In this document: positions 50,754 through 57,752 of the stretch, piece by piece
Numbering within the stretch: the first letter of the stretch is position 1
Layout of the letters: each line of letters starts with the position of its first letter
Source of the DNA: Synechococcus sp. CCY 0621
GTDB lineage: Bacteria; Cyanobacteriota; Cyanobacteriia; PCC-6307; Cyanobiaceae
Direction of reading: 5' to 3'
Length of the DNA stretch: 64,000 nucleotides
Assembly (NCBI RefSeq): GCF_019038465.1
Contig: NZ_JAFKRH010000042.1
Span: 41,720 to 105,719 of the forward strand
The notes under the pieces: generated by a model
The model's database searches: none
Told to the model about the DNA's origin: nothing
The model's input: the letters and a program-made list of their open reading frames with translations, nothing else
Position numbers and translations under genes: made by a program

Positions 50754-50783
50754 TTGCCTGTTCAGCACAACAATCGGCACAAT
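50754..50783 (+). promoter_or_regulatory. possible promoter of the AbrB-like gene
   Basis: TTGCCT and CACAAT with 18-bp spacing, just after the ctaE stop and 80 bp before the cyAbrB ATG. The gap also holds the palindrome TCAATTGA. Weak boxes; position is the main argument. Confidence 0.3.
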
Positions 50784-50863
50784 CAATTGAGAAGTCTGCG
50801 TCTGACCGGCTGATGGGTGCCCAGAAAGGACCAGCCAATGAGGACAACTCAGGCGGAACCGTG

Positions 50864-51241
50864 ATGCTGGAGGGCCAGGCCCTGCTGGACAAGGCCCGCT
50901 CGCTCAGCAACCGGCCGGAGGACCAGATCGCCCGGGCCTGCGGTTATGTCGGGCCGAGCGGCAGGGTGCTCAAAAAGAACTTTTACCGGGCCCTGGTGGC
51001 AGCCAAGGGCTACACCCTGCCCTCGGGTGGGGCCGGCGGCAGCGGTGCCAGTGGGCTTAGCAAGGGACGTCAGGCCGAATTCCGCACCCGTGTACACGGC
51101 AATGGCAACCTGCTCATCGGTCAGGCCTACACGCGGCGCATGGGCCTGGAACCGGGTCAGGAGTTCAGGATCGAGATCCACAAGGAAACCGGTTCGATCT
51201 GGCTGCTGCCCCTCGATGGTGCCGGCAACGCCCTCCCCTGA
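50864..51241 (+). CDS. cyanobacterial AbrB-like regulator (cyAbrB)
   Basis: A 125-residue protein from ATG 50864 (a GTG one codon earlier and longer in-frame starts exist). LLDKARSLSNRPEDQIARAC, GYVGPSGRVLKKNFYRALVA and AKGYTL form the cyAbrB N-domain; FRTRVHGNGNLLIGQAYTRR and MGLEPGQEFRIEIHKETGSI form the swapped-hairpin AbrB fold at the C-terminus. Members bind DNA and control carbon/nitrogen balance genes. Adjacent to ctaCDE, but no direct regulatory link is visible. Confidence 0.9.
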   Translation: MLEGQALLDKARSLSNRPEDQIARACGYVGPSGRVLKKNFYRALVAAKGYTLPSGGAGGSGASGLSKGRQAEFRTRVHGNGNLLIGQAYTRRMGLEPGQEFRIEIHKETGSIWLLPLDGAGNALP

Positions 51242-51259
51242 ACCGGACGCCGTGGGCCG

Positions 51260-51850
51260 TCAGTCCGCTTCCGGGTGAAAGCTGGCGCTGAAGCGCAGCA
51301 GGTCGATGCCGCTGAACAGGAAACTGATCCCCACCAGGGTTCCCACCACCCAGAGCAGGCTCCAGAACTTGAGTGTGAGGATGACCAGCCCCAGGGCAAG
51401 CGTCACCAGGCCGTTCACCAGACCCCAGCGCCAGCCGCTGATCTGACGATGGGAGGTGGCGACCAGCACCTCCACCACCCCCTCCACCACGAACACCACG
51501 CCGATGGCCAGGGCAAGTCCGGCCATCGGAATCGCCGCCGCCGCCGGACCGGAGGCCATCTGCTGGATCATCCACACCCCCAGGATCAGGAACAGGGTGG
51601 AGGTCACCAGGCGCCAGAAGGTGATGGCCTTGCTCAGCCCCGGAGAGCGCAGCAGGGAGCTGATCCAGCCCACCAGGCCTCCTACCAGGAAGGCGATGGC
51701 CACCATGGCGGTGACCCACTTGGAGGCCAGCACGGGGAACACGAGGGCCAGCACCCCCAGCACCAGGAGCATCACCCCCTCCGCCAGGGTGAAGGCGCGC
51801 AGGGCCGACCCCATGGCCTGGCGGGAGGAGGGAACCTCGGGAGTCAGCAT
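51260..51850 (-). CDS. HdeD-like (DUF308) membrane protein
   Basis: A 196-residue protein with six helices from ATG 51850. Three similar hairpins carry LGVLALVFPVLASKWVTAMV, AIAFLVGGLVGWIS, LILGVWMIQQMA, GVVFVVEGVVEVLVA, RWGLVNGLVTLALGLVIL and LVGISFLFSGIDLLRFS, the DUF308 repeat pattern. HdeD in enterics aids acid resistance; in cyanobacteria the role is unclear. Convergent with the AbrB-like gene. Confidence 0.85.
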   Translation of the reverse strand: MLTPEVPSSRQAMGSALRAFTLAEGVMLLVLGVLALVFPVLASKWVTAMVAIAFLVGGLVGWISSLLRSPGLSKAITFWRLVTSTLFLILGVWMIQQMASGPAAAAIPMAGLALAIGVVFVVEGVVEVLVATSHRQISGWRWGLVNGLVTLALGLVILTLKFWSLLWVVGTLVGISFLFSGIDLLRFSASFHPEAD

Positions 51851-51952
51851 CTGTGCCGTTGGCGCTGTCGTCAGCGTGACAAAAGAGCCAGCCGCTGACC
51901 ATGGGTGTTGATGACTCGCAGCATCCGGGGGTCAGGGTCCGCCGCCGGTCCG

Positions 51953-52594
51953 CTAACCCCAGCCGTGCTCGGCCAGCCAGGCGGAGGAGAGCGTCGCCTC
52001 CGGCGCGGCCGTTCCAGCTGGCCGCAGCAGCCGTTCGGTGTACTTGGCGAGCAGATCGGCCTCCAGGTTGACCCTCTCACCCACCCGGCGCCGCGCCAGG
52101 GTGGTGGCGCTCCAGGTGGTGGGAATCACGGCGATCCAGAAGCGGCTGCCGTCGGCCACGCAGCCGGCCACCGTCAGGCTGATGCCATCCAGCGCCACGC
52201 TCGCCTTCTCGCACACATAGCGGCCGTAGGCGGGATCCTGCCAGGCCACCTCCAGCCGCCAGGAATCCGGCTGCCGCTGGATGGCAGTGATCTCCCCGAG
52301 GCCATCGACGTGACCGCTGACCAGGTGGCCGCCGAGGCGGTCGACCAGGCGCAGGGCCGGCTCCAGGTTCACCCAGCCGCCGCCTGCGGCCCGCTCGGCC
52401 AGGGTGCTGCGGCCCAGGGTCTCCTCGCTGACATCGGCCCGGAAGCCATCGGCGAACAGCTCGGCCACCGTCAGGCAGACCCCGTCGACGGCCACGCTGT
52501 CCCCCAGGGCCAGGGGGCCGAGGTCGGTGCGCACCCGTACACCGGCCGGACTCCGTTCCAGCCTGCCGATGGTCTGCACCAGTCCGGTGAACAT
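51953..52594 (-). CDS. ribE: riboflavin synthase, alpha chain
   Basis: A 213-residue protein from ATG 52594 with the typical start MFTGLVQTIG. Two similar barrels follow; LGDSVAVDGVCLTVAELFAD (about 30) and KASVALDGISLTVAGCVADG (about 128) are the duplicated core, and LVSGHVDGLGEI lies between. It dismutates two 6,7-dimethyl-8-ribityllumazines to riboflavin. Divergent from the DUF151 nuclease gene; starts are 69 bp apart. Confidence 0.95.
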   Translation of the reverse strand: MFTGLVQTIGRLERSPAGVRVRTDLGPLALGDSVAVDGVCLTVAELFADGFRADVSEETLGRSTLAERAAGGGWVNLEPALRLVDRLGGHLVSGHVDGLGEITAIQRQPDSWRLEVAWQDPAYGRYVCEKASVALDGISLTVAGCVADGSRFWIAVIPTTWSATTLARRRVGERVNLEADLLAKYTERLLRPAGTAAPEATLSSAWLAEHGWG

Positions 52595-52663
52595 TCCCTG
52601 AGACGGCGGCACTGGCCATAATCGTTTCACGGGAACCATCACGTGCGAGGAGCGGGCCCGACC

Positions 52664-53224
52664 ATGGTTGAAATGCGTGTCGCCGGGATCGCCCTGGATG
52701 CGGCCAGCCGAAGCCCGATCGTCCTGCTGCGGGACCCTGCCGGCCGCAGGCAGGTGCCGATCTGGATCGACCAGGCCCAGGCGCAGAACATCCTCTCGGG
52801 CCTGAACAGGGAACGGCCGCCCCGGCCCCTGAGTCACGACCTGATGGCCAGCCTGCTGGAGGCCGGCGGCCTGCAACTGGAGCGGGTGATCATCCATGCG
52901 ATCGAGGACAACACCTTCCGGGCCGTGCTCAAGCTTCAGCACGGCAGCGAAGGTTGCATCGAGCTGGACGCCAGGCCCAGCGATGCCATCGCCCTGGCCC
53001 TGCGCACCGACAGCGGCATCTGGATGCTGGAGGAGGTGGTGGCCGATGCCTCGATCCCCGTCGACGCGGAGGCGGATGCCGAAGACCAGGAGGATTTCCG
53101 CCGCTTCCTCGACCGCACCAGCCCAGCCGATCTGATCCGCCACATCGGCCGAACGGTCGCCGAGCCCGATCTCGGCCCGGGGGAAGCCCCAGAGGCCCCC
53201 GAGGGTGACGGCCCTGGCGCCTGA
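52664..53224 (+). CDS. bifunctional nuclease domain protein (DUF151)
   Basis: 186 residues from ATG 52664, preceded by GAGGAG; GTG 52643 is also in frame. The DUF151 core (about 1-135) reads MRVAGIALDAASRSPIVLLR, LPIWID-like VPIWIDQAQAQNIL, RPLSHDLMASLL, VIIHAIEDNTFRAVLKLQ and IELDARPSDAIALALRTD. A UVR-like acidic tail (DAEADAEDQEDFRRFLDRTS) follows. Homologues have RNase/DNase activity. Its last 20 bp overlap the start of the aldo/keto reductase gene. Confidence 0.87.
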   Translation: MVEMRVAGIALDAASRSPIVLLRDPAGRRQVPIWIDQAQAQNILSGLNRERPPRPLSHDLMASLLEAGGLQLERVIIHAIEDNTFRAVLKLQHGSEGCIELDARPSDAIALALRTDSGIWMLEEVVADASIPVDAEADAEDQEDFRRFLDRTSPADLIRHIGRTVAEPDLGPGEAPEAPEGDGPGA

Positions 53225-54389
53225 TCCCCAGGCCCCGCTCCTGCCGGCGGCACGGCGACCGTTTGGCCGCGGCAGGCCGGTGTCGACGTTCACCCTCGGC
53301 ACGATGCGGGCCCTGGACTCCCCGGAGGCCACCGACGCCGTGCTGGTGGCGGCCCTGGCGGCCGGGATCAACCACATCGAAACCGCCCCCGCCTATGGCC
53401 CGGCCGAGGCCTTCCTCGGACGGGCCCTGCATCGGCTGGGGGAGCGGGATCCGGCCGGCCTCTCCGCCCTGGTGCTCACCAGCAAGCTGCTGCCGGGTCC
53501 GGGCCTCAATGAGGGCCGCAGCCAGCTGCGGGCCTGTCTGCAACGGCTGGGGATCGAACGGCTCGACAACCTGGCGGTGCACGGCCTCAACCGGCCGGAG
53601 CATCTGGAGTGGGCCCTGTCAGGACCAGGCGCCGAGCTGCTGGCCTGGGCCACAGGCGAGGGGCTGGTGGGCCAGGTGGGCTTCAGCAGCCACGGCGAAA
53701 CGGCCCTGATCGAAGCGGCCCTGGGCAGCGGCCGCTTCAGCTTCTGCAGCCTGCACCTGCATCTGTTCGATCAGGAACGGCTGCCCCTGGCCCGCCAGGC
53801 CCTGGCGGCAGGCCTCGGCGTGATGGCCATTTCCCCGGCCGACAAGGGCGGCCGTCTCTATGCCCCCCCCGACGAGCTGATGGCCGACTGCGCCCCCTTC
53901 GCGCCGCTGGAGCTCGCCTACCTCTTCCTGCTGGCCGAAGGGATCAGCACCCTCACCCTGGGGGCCGCCCGGCCGGAGGACCTGGCCTGGGCGGTTCGCC
54001 TGGGCGCCGCCGCCGCTGTCCCCAGCGCCACCGAACGCCAGGCGCTCGCGGCGGCGCTGGCACGCCTGGAGGCGGCCGGGAGTGAACGCCTCGGAGCCGA
54101 CCGCTGCGGCCAGTGCCGCCAGTGCCTGCCCTGCCCCAACGCCGTTCCGATCCCCGCCCTGCTGCGGCTGCGCAACCTGGCGGTGGGCCATGGCATGGAG
54201 CCGTTTGCGAGCGAGCGCTACAACCTCATCGGCCGGGCCGGCCACTGGTGGGAGCAGGTGGATGCCTCGGCCTGCGGCCGCTGCGGCGCCTGCCTGCCCC
54301 GCTGCCCGCTCCAGCTGGCGATCCCCGATCTGCTGGCCGACACCCACCGGCGGCTGGCCGCCGCGCCACGCCGCCGCCTTTGGGGCTGA
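53205..54389 (+). CDS. aldo/keto reductase with two C-terminal iron-sulfur motifs
   Basis: A 394-residue protein from GTG 53205. The AKR barrel (about 25-290) has LGTMRALDSPEATDAVLVAA, INHIETAPAYGPAEAFLGRA with the catalytic Tyr, LVLTSKLLPGPG and DNLAVHGLNRPEHLEW. The C-terminus carries CGQCRQCLPCP (about 304-314) and CGRCGACLPRCP (about 363-374), ligands for one or two 4Fe-4S clusters. Electrons may thus pass between a ferredoxin and a carbonyl substrate; the substrate is unknown. Confidence 0.9.
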   Translation: MTALAPDPQAPLLPAARRPFGRGRPVSTFTLGTMRALDSPEATDAVLVAALAAGINHIETAPAYGPAEAFLGRALHRLGERDPAGLSALVLTSKLLPGPGLNEGRSQLRACLQRLGIERLDNLAVHGLNRPEHLEWALSGPGAELLAWATGEGLVGQVGFSSHGETALIEAALGSGRFSFCSLHLHLFDQERLPLARQALAAGLGVMAISPADKGGRLYAPPDELMADCAPFAPLELAYLFLLAEGISTLTLGAARPEDLAWAVRLGAAAAVPSATERQALAAALARLEAAGSERLGADRCGQCRQCLPCPNAVPIPALLRLRNLAVGHGMEPFASERYNLIGRAGHWWEQVDASACGRCGACLPRCPLQLAIPDLLADTHRRLAAAPRRRLWG

Positions 54390-54404
54390 ACTCTGATGCC
54401 CCCT

Positions 54405-55427
54405 TCAAGCGCCAGGGGCAGGGGCGGCGCCATCCCACAGCTGCTGCAGCCTGCGGCGCTCGCCGGCCGCCATCGGCACCAGGCTGAAGCAGCGCTCCAG
54501 CACCGGCTGGGGGGGCAACAGCAGGGCAGCGACCGCCGCCGGGAAATCGGCCAGGGCCCGCTGCAGCTGGTCCCTGGGCAGGGGCGGCACCCAGCCCCCC
54601 GCCAGCAGGGCCGGCAGCAGGGGGGGCTCCAGGGCCTCCCCCAGCCACTCCAGGGGCGGTTCCGGATGGGGACCGGCCGGACGCAGCAGCAGATTCCAGC
54701 TCAAGGGAGAGCCGCTCTCGGGCAGCAGCACCTGCAGCCGGGGATCGCGGCGCAGCAAGCCCACCACTCTCTGGCGGGGCAGCACGGCGGCATCGGCTTC
54801 GCCGGTGAGCAGCAGGCTCAGGCCATCCCGTTCGTCGTAGGCCAGGGCTGAGCGCCGCAGTCGCCGCAGCCGTTCCGGGTCCTCCCCCACCAAGGCGATC
54901 GTCACCCGGGGGGAGGAGGGCAGCACCAGGCGGCCAGCCAGGCTGGGGTCAAGCAGCAGATCCCAGCCCTCGGACCGGCGCCGGGCCAGGTCGGGCCGGC
55001 TGCGCAGCACCAGCACCCAGGGGCCGTAGGACCAGGGGAAGGCCAGGGGGCCGCCACCGGATGGACCATGGAGCCGGGCCAGAGGGGCCGCCATCGGCTC
55101 GAGCCGCTCGACCAGGGCCGGGGTGCCGATGGGCTGCAAGTTGTCGAGCCTGAGCTCGCCGGCCCAGCCATCGCTGAGCTGCACCAGGCCCGTCAGGGGA
55201 GCGGCCGCCCGCGCCAGCACCCGGGCGGGATCCTCCAGAAGCTGGCTGCGCCAGGGTTTGGGCAGGCGGCGGACCCAGGCGGCGGGCAGATCGCCCCGGC
55301 TGCCCAGAAGCAGGGGCTCCTGGCGGTCGCAACCGGCCAGCAGGGTAAGCGCGGAGGCGGCACCGAGACGCAGCAGGGTGCGGCGGCTGAGGCCCGGGGA
55401 TGGAGGTGGCAGGAAGGGGGCGCCCAT
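54405..55427 (-). CDS. Tat-exported lipoprotein, extracellular solute-binding protein
   Basis: A 340-residue protein from ATG 55427. SRRTLLRLGAASALTLLAGC is at once a twin-arginine signal and a lipobox, so it is probably Tat-exported and lipid-anchored at Cys33. The mature part looks like a type 2 periplasmic-binding protein of the PotD group: SWNLLLRPAGP, FPWSYGPWVLVLR and GWDLLLDPSLAGRLVLPSSP. No permease or ATPase gene adjoins. It begins one base before the cobT stop ends, in the tight topA operon. Confidence 0.8.
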   Translation of the reverse strand: MGAPFLPPPSPGLSRRTLLRLGAASALTLLAGCDRQEPLLLGSRGDLPAAWVRRLPKPWRSQLLEDPARVLARAAAPLTGLVQLSDGWAGELRLDNLQPIGTPALVERLEPMAAPLARLHGPSGGGPLAFPWSYGPWVLVLRSRPDLARRRSEGWDLLLDPSLAGRLVLPSSPRVTIALVGEDPERLRRLRRSALAYDERDGLSLLLTGEADAAVLPRQRVVGLLRRDPRLQVLLPESGSPLSWNLLLRPAGPHPEPPLEWLGEALEPPLLPALLAGGWVPPLPRDQLQRALADFPAAVAALLLPPQPVLERCFSLVPMAAGERRRLQQLWDGAAPAPGA

Positions 55428-56585
55428 TCAGCGGACCGTAGGCGGCGGCCCCAGCAGCGTGGCGCAGGCCTGGTCGCAGAGGTGGGCCAGGGCAGGGCTC
55501 GAGCGGCCGCTGAGCTGCCACAGCAGGGCCAGCCCCCCCGCCCCCACCCCCTCCTTGACGTAGCCCCGCTCGTAGGCCGCCAGGGCCGGATGGCAGGGAT
55601 CGGTGAAGCGCAGGTCGGCCGCGAAGGCCAGGGGCTCCACCCCCCAGCGCTCACCGATGCGGCGCAGCAGCAGGGCCAGATCGCTGCCCGCCTCGTCCGC
55701 CACCCAGGCGGTGGTACCCAGGGCGGTGCCGGCGGCGATCGCGGGGCGCAGGGAAGGGGGTGCCAGGGCCAGGGCCAGGGCCAGCACCGCCGCCATCTGG
55801 CTGCCGCCCGCCAGCAGCACGGGCCGGCCATCAGCGGCGGCGGCCAGCACCATGGCGGCAGCCAGGGGCTGCATCGGATCCCCGAGGGCAGCGGCCACCC
55901 GTGCCCCAGCGGCCCCATCCCCTGCCACGGCGCCCTCCAGGCCCGCTGCCCGCAGCCCCCGTTCCACCAGCGCCCCCTTGCGGCCATGGTCGGGGTGGCG
56001 CAGGCTGCCGCTCACCAGCCCGTGGGCCGCTACCCCCAGCCCCACCAGCACGGCAAGGGCGGTGCTGGTGCCCCCGGGAACGCATTCCGCCAGCAGCAGG
56101 GGGCGCCCGGGGGAGAGGCGCTCGCCCCAGCGGCGGCCCAGGGCCAGCAGGGCCTCCAGCCGCCCCGGATCGAGGGCCTGGCCGCCGCTGAGGCAGCGGG
56201 CCGGGCCGCCCCCGGCCAGCCCCGGCAGCCGCAGGTGGGCCACCGACGGGGCCACCGGGCAGCCCAGGTCGGCCACCTGGGGATCCAGGGCCAACTCCCG
56301 CAGCACCACATGGCTGATCAGGGCGGGAGACACCCCGGCGGGCAGGGGCGGCAGGGCATGGGGACGCTCCCCGGCGGGGCCGAGCACCAGCAGTTCGGCA
56401 TCAGCCGCCGCCGTGCGGAGACGGGAACTGGGGGTGGCTCCGGCGGCGGAGATACCGGGAACGGCGGCGGTGTCGGTGGCCGCCAGCAGCACCAGCACCT
56501 CGCTGTGGCACCAGCCCTGCCGCCAGGGTCCGCACCAGCGGTCGGCGGCAACCGCGGAACCGCAGATCCGCCGCAGCTGGCTCAA
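55428..56585 (-). CDS. cobT: nicotinate-nucleotide phosphoribosyltransferase CobT (TIGR00303 type)
   Basis: A 385-residue protein. The only plausible start is TTG 56585, overlapping the DUF2232 stop; no ATG or GTG lies near. VLLAATDTAAVPGISAAGAT (about 27-46), LLLAECVPGGTSTALAVLVG, LVSGSLRHPDHGRKG and VLLAGGSQMAAVLALAL are marks of the archaeal/cyanobacterial CobT branch. It activates the lower ligand base for (pseudo)cobalamin. The stop is followed directly by the ATG of the binding-protein gene. Confidence 0.9.
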   Translation of the reverse strand: MSQLRRICGSAVAADRWCGPWRQGWCHSEVLVLLAATDTAAVPGISAAGATPSSRLRTAAADAELLVLGPAGERPHALPPLPAGVSPALISHVVLRELALDPQVADLGCPVAPSVAHLRLPGLAGGGPARCLSGGQALDPGRLEALLALGRRWGERLSPGRPLLLAECVPGGTSTALAVLVGLGVAAHGLVSGSLRHPDHGRKGALVERGLRAAGLEGAVAGDGAAGARVAAALGDPMQPLAAAMVLAAAADGRPVLLAGGSQMAAVLALALALAPPSLRPAIAAGTALGTTAWVADEAGSDLALLLRRIGERWGVEPLAFAADLRFTDPCHPALAAYERGYVKEGVGAGGLALLWQLSGRSSPALAHLCDQACATLLGPPPTVR

Positions 56586-57238
56586 AGGGGGTCGAGGGCC
56601 ACCAGTCCGCGCAGGGCGGGCGGCGGTTCGCTGATCGGCAGGTCGAGCCTTGGGAAGATCCAGTAGGCCACGGCATGCAGGGCCAACACCACGATCAGGT
56701 TCTGCAGCAGCACCAGCAGCAGGGCCGCGACCTGCACCTGGGCCAGGTCGAAGCCCCCGGCCAGGCCCACCACCCCCGCCAGGCGGTCGAGCAGGTTGGC
56801 GGCGGCGGTGGTGATCACCACCCAGAGGTTCTCGCCGACCAGCACCGAGAGCACCGCCACACGCACCAGGAAGCCGCCGGAGCCGATCAGGGCGCCCACC
56901 CCCAGGGTGAGCCACCAGCTGCTGCGGCGCCGCCAGCCCCAGCCCAGCCAGAGGGAGAGCAGGCCATAGGGGAACAGCACCAGGGGGCCGCGGATCGGCC
57001 CCATCAGCGCCACCAGCAGCAGGGCCGTCACCACCACCCCCTCCAGGGCGCAGCGCCAGCCGTGGCGCAGCTGCAGCAGGGCCAGGGGCAGGGGCAAGGC
57101 AAGGCGGAACAGGGGACTGCCCACCGGCAGGTAGTAGAGCGCCACCCACAACAGGGCGGTGGAGGCCGCCAGGTAGGCGGTGTCCATCAGCTGGCGCGCC
57201 TGGCGAGGGCTCAGCTGCCGCCGGGAGGGAGGGGTCAT
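56582..57238 (-). CDS. DUF2232 family membrane protein
   Basis: 218 residues from ATG 57238, with six hydrophobic segments. LMDTAYLAASTALLWVALYY and LPVGSPLFRLALPLPLALLQ begin it; GWRCALEGVVVTALLLVAL and VLFPYGLLSLWLGWGWRR follow. The order matches the DUF2232 (YybS-like) family, distantly like ECF-transporter S components. It starts 4 bp after the lipoprotein stop; its TGA overlaps the cobT TTG. A role in vitamin-related uptake is possible, but only by context. Confidence 0.75.
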   Translation of the reverse strand: MTPPSRRQLSPRQARQLMDTAYLAASTALLWVALYYLPVGSPLFRLALPLPLALLQLRHGWRCALEGVVVTALLLVALMGPIRGPLVLFPYGLLSLWLGWGWRRRSSWWLTLGVGALIGSGGFLVRVAVLSVLVGENLWVVITTAAANLLDRLAGVVGLAGGFDLAQVQVAALLLVLLQNLIVVLALHAVAYWIFPRLDLPISEPPPALRGLVALDPL

Positions 57239-57242
57239 CGGC

Positions 57243-57752
57243 TCAGCGCGGCGCCGGCGCCGGTCGGGAGGCGGGGGCCGCACCGCTGCTGGCGGGGGCC
57301 GTGCTGCCGTTGGCGGGGGTCTCCGTGGCCGGCGTGCCGGCCGCTGGCATGCGCTCGATCGTTTCCACCTCGAATGGCACCCCGGCGGCCCGCAGCGCCT
57401 TGGTGACCACCTCGGCCGGGGCGGAGGGATCCGCCAGGGGCAGGCGGATGGTGACGCGGTAGGGGGCGGGCCGGACGGCCGGCGCCGCGGGGGTCACCGG
57501 GGTGGCCGGGGTGGCCGTGGCCGCAGGGCGTGCGGGGGGTTCCGCAGGGCGGGCCGGGTCAGCCGGGGACGGCGCTGGGGTGGCGGGGGTGGCTGTCCTG
57601 GGCGCGGTGATCGGGGGTGAAGCCGGGGCCGGGGCACGGGAAAAGCTGCGCGACAGGGCATCACCGAAGGCCGTACCACCGCAGGCCGAGAGCAGCAGGG
57701 GCAGCGTCAGCAGGGTTCCCGCCAGCGGAAGGGAGGGGCGGGGTGGTGCCAT
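57243..57752 (-). CDS. putative lipoprotein with Pro/Ala-rich linker
   Basis: A 169-residue protein from ATG 57752. The signal peptide SLPLAGTLLTLPLLLSAC ends in the lipobox LSAC (Cys24). A long low-complexity Pro/Ala/Thr region (about 35-95) leads to a small conserved-looking domain, YRVTIRLPLADPSAPAEVVT and KALRAAGVPFEVETIERMPA (about 97-136), then another Pro/Ala tail. No named family. Its start shares one base with the topA stop (TGATG). Confidence 0.6.
   Translation of the reverse strand: MAPPRPSLPLAGTLLTLPLLLSACGGTAFGDALSRSFSRAPAPASPPITAPRTATPATPAPSPADPARPAEPPARPAATATPATPVTPAAPAVRPAPYRVTIRLPLADPSAPAEVVTKALRAAGVPFEVETIERMPAAGTPATETPANGSTAPASSGAAPASRPAPAPR

Noticed and set aside
57290..57640. 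Pro/Ala/Thr low-complexity DNA as a tandem repeat element
   Set aside because: Irregular and explained as the disordered linker of the putative lipoprotein.
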